Shown piece after piece: positions 17,139 through 24,857 of a stretch of 64,000 nucleotides of DNA. The first letter of the stretch is position 1. Every line of letters begins with the position of its first letter. Source of the DNA: an uncultured Selenomonas sp. GTDB taxonomy: Bacteria > Bacillota > Negativicutes > Selenomonadales > Selenomonadaceae. The stretch is from contig CAMVGU010000017.1 of assembly GCA_947167105.1 (NCBI GenBank), forward strand, positions 1 to 64,000. Direction: 5' to 3'. The notes under the pieces are model-generated. The model was given only the letters and a program-made list of their open reading frames with translations. It ran no database searches and was not told the origin of the DNA. The translations under genes were made by a program, and so were the position numbers.

Positions 17139-17253
17139 AAAAAGAGGTTTTGCACAGCAATAAAGCCCGTGCAAAACCTCTAGTTTTTCTAGTCAGTTTG
17201 CTCCTCATCCAAGGATTGTCCCTCATGCTACAACATTACACCTATTGTGTCAA
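17139..17253 (-). promoter_or_regulatory. Shared promoter-attenuator leader, copy 2
   Basis: -35 TTGACA (17248-17253), 17-bp spacer, -10 TAGCAT (17225-17230). The leader carries AAACTGACTAGA and ends in a perfect 13-bp hairpin, AGAGGTTTTGCAC (minus strand 17169-17181 paired with 17143-17155), followed by TTTTT, about 65 bp before the first methyltransferase gene. The spacer sequence CAATAGGTGTAATGTTG is close to those of copies 1 and 3. Confidence 0.82.
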
Positions 17254-17289
17254 TGGGTAATTTTTATTTTATGCAAATATCTTATCCCT

Positions 17290-18483
17290 TCAAATCTTCG
17301 CCAGGGCTTCATCCAGTTCGCCGATGATATCTTCTGCCTGTTCCAGCCCCACGGACAGCCGCAGCTGCCCCAGAGTGATGCCTGCCGCTGCCAGTTCCTC
17401 CTGGGAGTAGAACCGATGGGAGGTCTTGGCTGCATAGGAAAGAGTGGTGGCCGTCCCTGCCAGGCTGGGCACGTATTTTATCGTGGGCAGTTCCCTGATG
17501 ACAGCAGCCGCCTCTGCCCCGCCGCCTTTCAGGTTGAAACTCAGCATGCCCCCAAAAAGTCCCGGAACAAATTGAGCTTTGGCCCGCTCATGGCTGGGAG
17601 AGGAGGCCAGCCCCGGATAGAACACCTTCTCTATCTTTTCATGCTGCTCCAAAAAAGCTGCCACCTGCAAGGCGTTGCGGCAGTGAGCCGTGACCCTGAG
17701 GCTCAGGGTCCTGAGGCTTCTGGCCAGCAGCCAGCTGTCGGCAGCCCCTAGGACTGCCCCGTATAGCACCAGCGTCCGGCGGATTTTGGCAATTATTTCT
17801 GCAGAACCTGCCGCCGCGCCTCCCACGATGTCACTGTGGCCGCCCAAATATTTCGTGGCACTGTAGAGCACTACATCCGCCCCCAGCGCCGCAGGCTTTA
17901 CCACCACAGGAGTACCGAAGGTGTTGTCCACATAGAACAGTAAGCCATGCTTGTGGGCCAGTTCCGCCACCGCCCGCAGATCCGGCACTTCCATCAGGGG
18001 ATTGCTGATGGATTCCGTATAGATAAGCTTTGTCTCCGGTCGGATATGAGCCTCCACATCCTCATGCACCAAATCCACGAAGCTCACTTCCACGCCAAAC
18101 CTCGAAAGCTCCTTTTGCAGGAAATCATGGACACCGCCGTAGAGCACCGGGGAGGAAATGATATGGTCGCCCTGCTGCACCACCGCCAGGATGCTCAGCA
18201 CGATGGCCGCCATGCCTGAGGAAAACACCAGGGCCGCCTCAGTGCCATCGGCAGCAGCTATGATTTCAGACACCGCATCCATATTGGGATGCTTCATGCG
18301 GGTATAGATATAGCCCTCATCCTCCCCTTCATAGATCCTGTCCACCGAAGGCACATCGTCAAAGGCAAACACCGAAGTGCGGTAAATAGGCAGCACCTCC
18401 GGCACCGAAGAGGACTTGGCCACCTGCTTGTAAAATTGGCCGTCGCCTGTATGCAGCAAACTTGTTGTCAGATGTTTTCCCAT
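17290..18483 (-). CDS. Cys/Met-metabolism PLP enzyme (gamma-lyase or gamma-synthase)
   Basis: 397 residues. The PLP lysine is K211 in SATKYLGGHSD, and the SPVLYGGVHDF, YIYTRMKHPN and SNPLMEVPDL motifs mark the cystathionine gamma-synthase / methionine gamma-lyase branch. The Cys that true methionine gamma-lyases carry after YG is Gly here, so cystathionine or homocysteine chemistry is as likely as methionine cleavage. The ATG at 18483 follows AAGGAAGGG. It lies 17 bp after the M20 gene and shares its leader (copy 3). It probably links the methyl-transfer island to sulfur amino acids. Confidence 0.82.
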   Translation of the reverse strand: MGKHLTTSLLHTGDGQFYKQVAKSSSVPEVLPIYRTSVFAFDDVPSVDRIYEGEDEGYIYTRMKHPNMDAVSEIIAAADGTEAALVFSSGMAAIVLSILAVVQQGDHIISSPVLYGGVHDFLQKELSRFGVEVSFVDLVHEDVEAHIRPETKLIYTESISNPLMEVPDLRAVAELAHKHGLLFYVDNTFGTPVVVKPAALGADVVLYSATKYLGGHSDIVGGAAAGSAEIIAKIRRTLVLYGAVLGAADSWLLARSLRTLSLRVTAHCRNALQVAAFLEQHEKIEKVFYPGLASSPSHERAKAQFVPGLFGGMLSFNLKGGGAEAAAVIRELPTIKYVPSLAGTATTLSYAAKTSHRFYSQEELAAAGITLGQLRLSVGLEQAEDIIGELDEALAKI

Positions 18484-18500
18484 AATTAACCGTCCCTTCC

Positions 18501-19667
18501 TTATTCCCCTTGTCCCAAAAACGCCAGAGCATAATTGATATGCAAATCTGCGGCAATGTCCACGGCTTCTTCCGCCGGAGCCAGCTTCTCGTTGTGGAGC
18601 ACCTTGGCTGAATCGGAGCCTTCCTGCCATACGCCCACATGGGCATAGGCTCCCTGGCTTTCCTGCAGGTATTCGGAAAAATCATCTCCGGCAAAGCCGA
18701 AGACGGGCTGCCCGGAAAGCTGCACCTTGTCTTCTCCCAGCAGGGAAGCCGCCACCCGGGCCACTTCCTGCCTGGCAGTCTCATCATTAATCAGTGTCTT
18801 GGCAAAGCATTCGTATTCACAGAGCACCTGCACGCCGTAGATAAGCTCCACACTGTCGGCCAGCTCCCCAATCTTTTCCTTGAGCCGGCTGCGGCTGTCT
18901 TCGGAAAAGGTTCGGATGCTGCTTTCAATGACGGCGCTGTCAGCAACAATGTTGTAAGAAGTGCCTGCCTTGAAGATGCCAATGCCGATATTGATTGGTT
19001 CTGCAAGGGGCAGCAGCCTGCCGGGCAGCTTGGCCAGCTCCCCCACCAGCACTGCTCCGGCCTGCAGGGCATCATTTCCCAAATGAGGCTTGGAGGTATG
19101 AGCTTTCCTGCCCTTAATGGTGAGGCGGAAAAAATCACAGGAGGCCGCGTCCTCTTTCCGGGACAGCACCACCGTGCCCACCGGCACATCCGGTGCGATA
19201 TGTACCCCGAAGGCTCTGTCATAGCCTTTGGTCAGCCCCAATTCCTGAAAATACCGGGCACCATGGCCCAATTCCTCCGCCTGCTGGAAGGCCAGCAGAA
19301 CCGTGCCGGAAAACTCCTCCCTGACCTCCGCCAGTTTCTTGGCCGCTGCCAGCAGAGCCGCCGCATGGATATCATGGCCGCAGGCATGCATGACGCCGGG
19401 ATTCACCGACTTGTAGGGAAGGTCGGTCTGTTCCTCCAGAGGCAGGGCATCTATATCCGCCCGCAGCAGGATTTTCCTGCCATTATCCGACTTCCCCCGA
19501 ATCCAGCCGTACGTCCCTGTCTCCCCCACCGTCCTGTTTTCTATGCCAAATTCCGTCAGCTTTTCCCTGATATACTTTGCGGTCCCGTATTCCTACAAGC
19601 TGAGTTCCGGGTGCTGATGGAAATACCTCCGGCTTGCCCTGGCAAAATCACTGTCACAATGCAACAT
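18501..19667 (-). pseudogene. M20-family amidohydrolase with an in-frame amber codon
   Basis: The full frame begins at ATG 19665-19667 behind GGAGGTGGCGAGG and encodes about 388 residues of an M20D aminoacylase-like metallopeptidase. Codon 25 is TAG (19593-19595). Homologous sequence reads straight through it: YFHQHPELSL before and EYGTAKYIREKL after, where the family normally has a Glu (GAG). The metal-binding region is intact (HACGHDIHAA, QQAEELGHGA). Possibilities are a recent nonsense mutation, readthrough or suppression, or restart at GTG 19529, which would lose 46 residues but no metal ligand. Sequence after the amber is otherwise undamaged. Confidence 0.75.
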
Positions 19668-19690
19668 CCTCGCCACCTCCGACATGTACG

Positions 19691-19801
19691 AAAAAAGGTT
19701 TTGCACAGAACTGTCTCTACGCAAAACCTCCGGTTATCCAGTCAGTTTTCCCGCCCTTCTGGCGATGGGTTAATGTTACACTATTACACCTATCATGTCA
19801 A
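19691..19801 (-). promoter_or_regulatory. Shared promoter-attenuator leader, copy 3
   Basis: -35 TTGACA (19796-19801), 17-bp spacer, -10 TAACAT (19773-19778). The leader contains AAAACTGACTGGAT and ends in an AGGTTTTGC/GCAAAACCT hairpin followed by TTTTTT (19691-19730), about 25 bp before the M20 start. The gene on the other side is divergent, so this hairpin cannot be the terminator of an upstream gene. That supports an attenuator role. Confidence 0.82.
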
Positions 19802-19824
19802 TGGGTATTTTTTATCTATACAAA

Positions 19825-19854
19825 TTGACACCTGTCCTAAAGGGGGTATATACT
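19825..19854 (+). promoter_or_regulatory. Promoter of the DAACS transporter gene
   Basis: TTGACA (19825-19830), 18-bp spacer, TATACT (19849-19854). It points rightward, with its -35 about 24 bp from the -35 of leader copy 3. The long 5' region to the ATG (about 80 nt) holds no recognised structure. Confidence 0.7.
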
Positions 19855-19940
19855 CTTGTTACCGCAAAACTCTGTAGCTGCTATGTTTTGCATAGTCATG
19901 TCTTTTTATGTTATTCATCTGTATTTATTTAGGAGACATT

Positions 19941-21185
19941 ATGAAGAAAGCAAATCTAGCGACACAGGTGCTGATTGCCTTTGTCATCGGCACCTCCCTC
20001 GGTATCATCTTTCAGAAAGATATCCTTTTCCTGCAGCCCGTAGGCGATATCTTCCTGCGCCTGATCCAAATGATTGTCATCCCCTTGATTTTCTTTTCCA
20101 TTATCGGCGGCATCGCCAATATCGGGGACATTAGCAAACTCAGGCGCATTGGCTCCAAGGTAGTGGGCTTCTATGTCATCACCACTATCCTTTCCACCAT
20201 CATCGGCCTGTCCGTAGCCAACCTCATGCAGCCTGGCAAAGGCTTCAGCGCCGAGCAGATTGTCACCGGGGGAGAAACCATCAAGGAAGCTGCCCCCATG
20301 ACTGTAGGCGGCACCCTTCTGAGCATGATTCCCGACAATCCGCTGCATGCTCTCAGCGAGGGCAACATCATGCAGGTCATTGTCTTTGCCGCTTTTCTCG
20401 GCATCGTCATGACTGTCCTTGGGGATAAGGTCAGCACCGTGAAAAAGTTTGTGGAAGAGGGCACCCTCATCATGTTCAAGCTCACCGACATTGTCATGAT
20501 GACCACGCCTTTCGGCGTGATGGCTTTGGCAGCCTGCAGTATCGGCGAATATGGCACGGCTATGTTCAGTGCCCTGGGCATGTTCATCCTGACCCATTAT
20601 GTGGGGGCCTTTTCCGTCATCATTCTCTTATACCTGTTCATCATTAAGGTGATTGCCAGGATTCCCTTGATGGAGTTCTTCCGCAAGCTTACCAGCATCT
20701 GGCTGGTAGCCTTCAGCACCACCAGCAGTTCCGGCACTCTGCCGGTCAGTCTCAAGGTCACAGAGGAGGAGTTCCACGTCAAAAGCGAGCTGGCCTCCTT
20801 CTCCCTGCCCCTGGGGGCCACCATCAACATGAACGGCATTGCCGTCTATTACGCCGTCACCATCATCTTTGTTTCCCAGATTTACGGTGTTGACCTCACT
20901 CTGGGACAGCAGGCCATGTTCATTTTCCTGACCACCCTGATTTCCATCGGCACCCCGGGCATACCCGCCAGCGGCATCGTGCTTTCCATAATGCTGCTGA
21001 ACACCATGGGCCTGCCCACGGCCATCATGGGCATGATTGTGGGCATCTTTCGCCCCATTGACATGATCCACACCGCCCTCAACGTAACCGGCGATGTAGT
21101 CAGCACCCTGGCCGTAGCCCGCATGGAGGGTATGTACCAGGAAGAAGAGGAAACCAACGCATCGCCAGTCACCCTTGCACCATAA
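19941..21185 (+). CDS. DAACS-family amino acid:cation symporter with altered binding site
   Basis: 414 residues, inner-membrane secondary transporter of the glutamate/dicarboxylate family. The HP1 loop STTSSSGTLPVS, the TM7 motif NMNG (residues 296-299) and the TM8 motif DMIHTALNVTGD (374-385) place it. In acidic-substrate members TM8 has Arg where this protein has His377, and the TM7 motif is NMDG where this one has Asn298. A neutral or other non-acidic substrate is therefore likely. The ATG at 19941 has AGGAG 5 bp upstream. It is divergent from the M20/PLP-enzyme unit, suggesting that it imports their substrate. Confidence 0.88.
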   Translation: MKKANLATQVLIAFVIGTSLGIIFQKDILFLQPVGDIFLRLIQMIVIPLIFFSIIGGIANIGDISKLRRIGSKVVGFYVITTILSTIIGLSVANLMQPGKGFSAEQIVTGGETIKEAAPMTVGGTLLSMIPDNPLHALSEGNIMQVIVFAAFLGIVMTVLGDKVSTVKKFVEEGTLIMFKLTDIVMMTTPFGVMALAACSIGEYGTAMFSALGMFILTHYVGAFSVIILLYLFIIKVIARIPLMEFFRKLTSIWLVAFSTTSSSGTLPVSLKVTEEEFHVKSELASFSLPLGATINMNGIAVYYAVTIIFVSQIYGVDLTLGQQAMFIFLTTLISIGTPGIPASGIVLSIMLLNTMGLPTAIMGMIVGIFRPIDMIHTALNVTGDVVSTLAVARMEGMYQEEEETNASPVTLAP

Positions 21186-21211
21186 TGTGCCCACAACAAG
21201 CATACACCCCA

Positions 21212-21250
21212 ATATGCAGGCTCGCTCTCGAAGCGAACCTGCATATTTAT
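21212..21250 (+). terminator. Terminator after the DAACS gene
   Basis: Inverted repeat ATATGCAGGCTCGCT paired with AGCGAACCTGCATAT across a short loop, followed by a weak T-rich tail (TTATTTG). A second GC-rich hairpin, CCCCCGG/CCGGGGG, follows at about 21265-21284. Confidence 0.65.
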
Positions 21251-21275
21251 TTGTATAAAGAAAACCCCCGGTTAG

Positions 21276-21713
21276 ACCGGGGGGGACTGCGGCAAAGGCC
21301 GGGTGAGTTTCTTCCTCTCCAGCCAGACCAAGTGCCGCTCCATTGGCATAGAGTACAATCCACGGCTCCTTAAGCGAGCCAAGCTTAATCAGGAGAACGC
21401 CCCACGGGGCCACTTCGTGACTCTCGTCCAGGCAGATGCCGCAGATTTCATTGTGCCCCCAAAGGCAGACCGCGCATTCTTCTTTAATCCGTTCTCAGTA
21501 GATATTTTGCGCAAGGTAATAGCAAACTTGCTTATTTCTTGCTCAGAACACCCCAGAGAAATCCTGCTTTTCTTCTATTACCCCTCAGAATTCTACCTGG
21601 AATACCTTACCAATCTCCCCCGGCTAACCTTGATAGACCTCATAGACTGCCACACCAACAAGGATTCTGACCCCAGAGAGAAACTTATGATCTACGAAAC
21701 AAAAGGATGCTGA
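21276..21713 (+). pseudogene. N-terminally truncated class I SAM methyltransferase
   Basis: The frame opens directly with motif I, DCGKGRV (from 21285), then SIGIEYNPRLLKRAKLNQEN and QADAADF, as in Rossmann-fold SAM methyltransferases. No coding sequence exists upstream: a stop lies at 21273-21275 inside a GC-rich hairpin, and no ribosome binding site or ATG precedes motif I. The 5' part appears to have been lost at this junction. The last codons touch the next gene (1-bp gap), so the remnant may still be transcribed with it. Confidence 0.65.
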
Positions 21714-21714
21714 C

Positions 21715-22311
21715 ATGAAAAAAGAACTTCCCCACTTCAACGTTGGCACAGCCTATGGCGGTGCCCAGGACTGGTGCCACACCCATTGGATGAAAATAGG
21801 AGGCTGCGCCGCCATTACCGCCTGCGACTGCAGCCTCTACTTTGAGCTTCACAAGGGCAAGACTGGCCTCTGCCCTCACGCCCATGACAATATATCCAAA
21901 GAAGATTATGTAGACTTTGCCTATATCATGGAACCTTATCTGCGCCCTCGTTGGACAGGAATTGACCGCCTGGACATCTACATTGACGGCTTTTCCAAGT
22001 ATCTCCGCGATCACGATGTAAATGACATTTCGTTCTCTCCTTGGGACGGTGAAAGAAAACTGGAGGATACCAAAGCCATCATCAAGCAGCAGATAAACCA
22101 AGGCTGGCCTATCCCCTGCCTAACCCTGAAGCACAAGCATCCTGCCATGGACGATTATGTCTGGCACTGGTATATCCTCAATGGATACGAGGATTTCGAG
22201 CATTCCTTCATGGTCAAAGCTGTCACCTACGGAGCCTGGCGCTGGCTCGGTCTCGATATGCTATGGACAACAGGACATGACCGCAAAGGTGGCCTTATCC
22301 TTTTCTCTTGA
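21715..22311 (+). CDS. C39-like cysteine-peptidase-fold protein
   Basis: 198 residues. Features fit a papain-like C39 fold: a possible nucleophile Cys in IGGCAAITACD (about residue 30) and an aromatic His strand in VWHWYILNGYEDF (about 145-157), as in bacteriocin-peptidase-type and related acyltransferase domains. No signal peptide or transmembrane segment is seen. It starts 1 bp after the truncated methyltransferase frame. Function is unknown; the catalytic assignment is inferred from pattern only. Confidence 0.65.
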   Translation: MKKELPHFNVGTAYGGAQDWCHTHWMKIGGCAAITACDCSLYFELHKGKTGLCPHAHDNISKEDYVDFAYIMEPYLRPRWTGIDRLDIYIDGFSKYLRDHDVNDISFSPWDGERKLEDTKAIIKQQINQGWPIPCLTLKHKHPAMDDYVWHWYILNGYEDFEHSFMVKAVTYGAWRWLGLDMLWTTGHDRKGGLILFS

Positions 22312-22356
22312 GTTTGCAGTAAGTAAGGCTCAATGTAGACTTTGGAGAAAGCTTGG

Positions 22357-22785
22357 CTATCCCTCTACTACCATCAATTCTTCTTTGACCGTAACTCCGT
22401 CCATAGCGTAAATCTTAGCTTCTCCCATAAGATAGAACACTGCAAACTGGTCTTCCTTGCCAGCATACAAATCCTTGAGCATTGGCAAGGCTTCCATCAT
22501 CGCATCTTTTGCCCCTTGCTTTTCATCGGGCATAGCCACGCCACTGTAACGCACTATCTCCGGCCCATTCTCTCCCATCAGAGTAGTAGCAATCTCAATG
22601 CTGGAGTTATCCATAAGTTGCTTGTAGACATTCTTCCACTTCCCGGTGCAAATCCAGACCTTGCCGTCGTAACGCACTGCTGCACCAAAGGGACGCACAC
22701 TGGGCTTCCCCTCCTTGTTGACCGTGGCGATATAGAACACCTTTGCTTCATTCAGCATATCTACCAGATCTCTCTTCTTTTCCAT
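22357..22785 (-). CDS. Pyridoxamine 5'-phosphate oxidase-like flavin-binding protein
   Basis: 142 residues with the split-barrel FMN-binding fold: FYIATVNKEGKPSVRPFGAAV at the N-terminus, then VWICTGKWKNVYKQL and a PEIVRYSGVA strand. Members of this family reduce or bind flavin-type cofactors. The fold alone does not give the substrate. The ATG at 22785 has GGAG 8 bp upstream and is preferred to the GTG at 22794. It is convergent with the C39-like gene. Confidence 0.82.
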   Translation of the reverse strand: MEKKRDLVDMLNEAKVFYIATVNKEGKPSVRPFGAAVRYDGKVWICTGKWKNVYKQLMDNSSIEIATTLMGENGPEIVRYSGVAMPDEKQGAKDAMMEALPMLKDLYAGKEDQFAVFYLMGEAKIYAMDGVTVKEELMVVEG

Positions 22786-22870
22786 GTTCGTCACTCCAAT
22801 CTAAACTCTCATTACCTGGTTTCACTTTCTACAAAACCTAAAAAGTAAAGTGACCAATTGGATTACCAGT

Positions 22871-22924
22871 CAGAGTAGGTATATCAAGGAATTATTCCAG
22901 AATTTATGCTGGGAAAGTTGAGTC
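22871..22924 (+). mobile_element. Remnant of an IS4-type element end
   Basis: About 54 bp match the transposase 3' end and terminal repeat of the IS at 6576-8251, in the opposite orientation. Shared blocks are GGTATATCAAGG, AATTTATGCTGGGAAAGTTG and AGT. Several mismatches show an older, diverged copy. The rest of that element is gone. Confidence 0.8.
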
Positions 22925-23085
22925 ATTAAACTGTTTTTTGTTTCTAAAGCCCTCCCCGTTTCCCCGCCCCCAAGGGGGCGGACTTTTGTTGCGCTGCGCA
23001 GAAGGCAACGGTAATCCCGCGCCCAGGGATGGGCGCCGCCGCCCTCGTTCTCCAAGGAAGGGAACAAGGGCGGCGGTTTTCTTTG

Positions 23086-23117
23086 GTTACTTTCTTTGTC
23101 CACACAAAGAAAGTAAC
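23086..23117. repeat. Perfect 14-bp inverted repeat
   Basis: GTTACTTTCTTTGT and its complement are separated by CCAC. The motif resembles the dispersed GTTACTTTCTTT-type palindromes of many bacteria. It could form a hairpin on either strand but lacks a T-run. Confidence 0.75.
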
Positions 23118-23172
23118 ACCACGAGCCATGCCCGTTAGCGAAAAAATCTCTCCTCAAGGGAAGGCTTTTTCT

Positions 23173-24855
23173 TTAACGAGTATAACTGGTATATTCTGCA
23201 CTTTCCGCTACCAGCTTGTTCCTTCCCGAATTCTTGGCAGCATACAGGGCCTGATCCGCCCGCTTGAACATGGCTTCCGTGCTGTCGCCTTCACCATGCC
23301 AGCAGGCTGCGCCAATGCTGCAGGTGATGGAGAGGCCGGCAATCTTCCGGGAGGCTACCGCCTGGCGCAGGACCTCACCCAAAAGGCAGGCCATGCGCAT
23401 ATCCAGCCCCGGGCAGAGCAGCAGGAATTCCTCGCCACCGGCGCGTACCAAATGCTTATCCTTATCCAGCTCCCGTTTCAATACCTCCGTAAAGCCCTTC
23501 AGGATTTGATCTCCCCTGTCATGGCCGCAGGCATCATTTACCCGCTTAAAGTGGTCTATATCCAGCAGCAACACGGAAAAGGGCTCCTTAATCGCCTTGT
23601 CCCGCAGATAAGCCTGCAAATAGTGGCGATTGTAGCAACCCGTCAGCGCATCCCGCTCCGACTTTTCCATGGCCAGGGCGGCCTTATACTCCAAATCCGC
23701 CGCCCGCCGCTCCAGGCTGTGCTCCTGCAGGAGCTGCAGGCGCATCATGGCGCTGATAAGATAGGCAAAGGGATAGATGCCCAGGGGCGTCACGAAGGTA
23801 TACCACTGCACCAGCCGGAAATGTCCGCTGACGCCATCTATAAGCCCCAGCACCGTAAAGCCGACAGTGGGCACCAGTGCCGCCCTGGCCAGCTCATTGC
23901 CACTGTATGCCGCCTCCACCAGCCAGCAGACGGCAATTCCCTGGCCCAGCCCCAGCACGAGATAAAAAGCATCCATCATGCCGGTCAGCATATGATGGCC
24001 TGCCACCTCGCCCCCTATGGCCAGCACGAACAGGCAGAAATTTGCGCAGATAACCCACTCCATATGCGCGTATTTTTCCTTGCGCAGGATCTCATACAGC
24101 ACGAAATTGGCCGACAGAGGCAAGAGATACGCCGTTACGCTCATCAGGCTCCACCAGAAAACAGGCTGATCCCAGAGCATTAAATTTATCTTGGAGGAAC
24201 ACAGGAGCCAGATGGCAAAAACCAGCAGGAAAGCCAGGACATTACGGTACAGGCGCTTGCGCTCAGGCGGGGCGAAATGGTAGTAAATCCCCATCACCAG
24301 CAGAAAGAGGATGGCCACCGGAAAAGACCACATAAAGGTAAGGTCGTAGAGGTAAAGCCGTTTCATCGCCCCCATTTCCGTATCCAGCAGCAGCCCGTCA
24401 ATGTAGCCAAGCTGGGAGGAGGAATCCGAATGCAGTTCAAAATTCAGCGGCGTCGGCTCAGAAATTACCGGCAGCTGCACCATATGCCAATGGGTCCCCT
24501 TGACCAGCTCATTCTGGCTGAAGGCACCATAGGAATAAATGACATGGTTGCCCAGCCATATCCGCAGGGACTGGCCGCTTGTGGAAAACAGCAGTGTATT
24601 CACCTGCTGATCCTGGGGCAGAAGCATCTTGGAGAGCACCACCGCATGTGCCGAAGCCGGCAGGGGCGGACGTCCGGGATAGGTGAAGGTTTTCCACTCG
24701 TCAGGCTCTTCTTCCCCGTCCCGCAGAACGGAGCTGCCCTCACGGTAATACCAATCCCCATCCCAGACCGCAGCCTCAGAGACAAGGGGGCACAGGCAAA
24801 GCAGCAGGCAGAGCCAGCAGATTAGTATGCAGTTTTGCCCGGCCTTCTCCCTCAT
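23173..24855 (-). CDS. Membrane diguanylate cyclase with extracytoplasmic domain
   Basis: 560 residues: a signal peptide or anchor, a periplasmic domain (about 30-165) of the 7TMR-DISM extracellular type (TLLFSTSGQSLRIWLGN), several transmembrane helices (about 170-370), a short coiled segment, then a GGDEF domain with LLDIDHFKRVND and an active-type AGGEEF. It should make c-di-GMP in response to an external cue. ATG 24855 overlaps the region just after the stop of the paralogue upstream. No canonical RxxD inhibitory site is seen five residues before GGEEF. Confidence 0.87.
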   Translation of the reverse strand: MREKAGQNCILICWLCLLLCLCPLVSEAAVWDGDWYYREGSSVLRDGEEEPDEWKTFTYPGRPPLPASAHAVVLSKMLLPQDQQVNTLLFSTSGQSLRIWLGNHVIYSYGAFSQNELVKGTHWHMVQLPVISEPTPLNFELHSDSSSQLGYIDGLLLDTEMGAMKRLYLYDLTFMWSFPVAILFLLVMGIYYHFAPPERKRLYRNVLAFLLVFAIWLLCSSKINLMLWDQPVFWWSLMSVTAYLLPLSANFVLYEILRKEKYAHMEWVICANFCLFVLAIGGEVAGHHMLTGMMDAFYLVLGLGQGIAVCWLVEAAYSGNELARAALVPTVGFTVLGLIDGVSGHFRLVQWYTFVTPLGIYPFAYLISAMMRLQLLQEHSLERRAADLEYKAALAMEKSERDALTGCYNRHYLQAYLRDKAIKEPFSVLLLDIDHFKRVNDACGHDRGDQILKGFTEVLKRELDKDKHLVRAGGEEFLLLCPGLDMRMACLLGEVLRQAVASRKIAGLSITCSIGAACWHGEGDSTEAMFKRADQALYAAKNSGRNKLVAESAEYTSYTR

Positions 24856-24857
24856 CT

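Larger units (their letters stand above)
22795..23172. other. Repeat-rich intergenic region
   Basis: About 380 bp without a gene. It holds the IS remnant (22871-22924), a GC-rich stretch with CCGCCCCCAAGGGGGCGG (about 22964-22981), a perfect 14-bp inverted repeat at 23086-23117, and a GGGAAGGC-TTTTT motif before the next stop. It looks like an accumulation site for small dispersed repeats. Confidence 0.6.
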
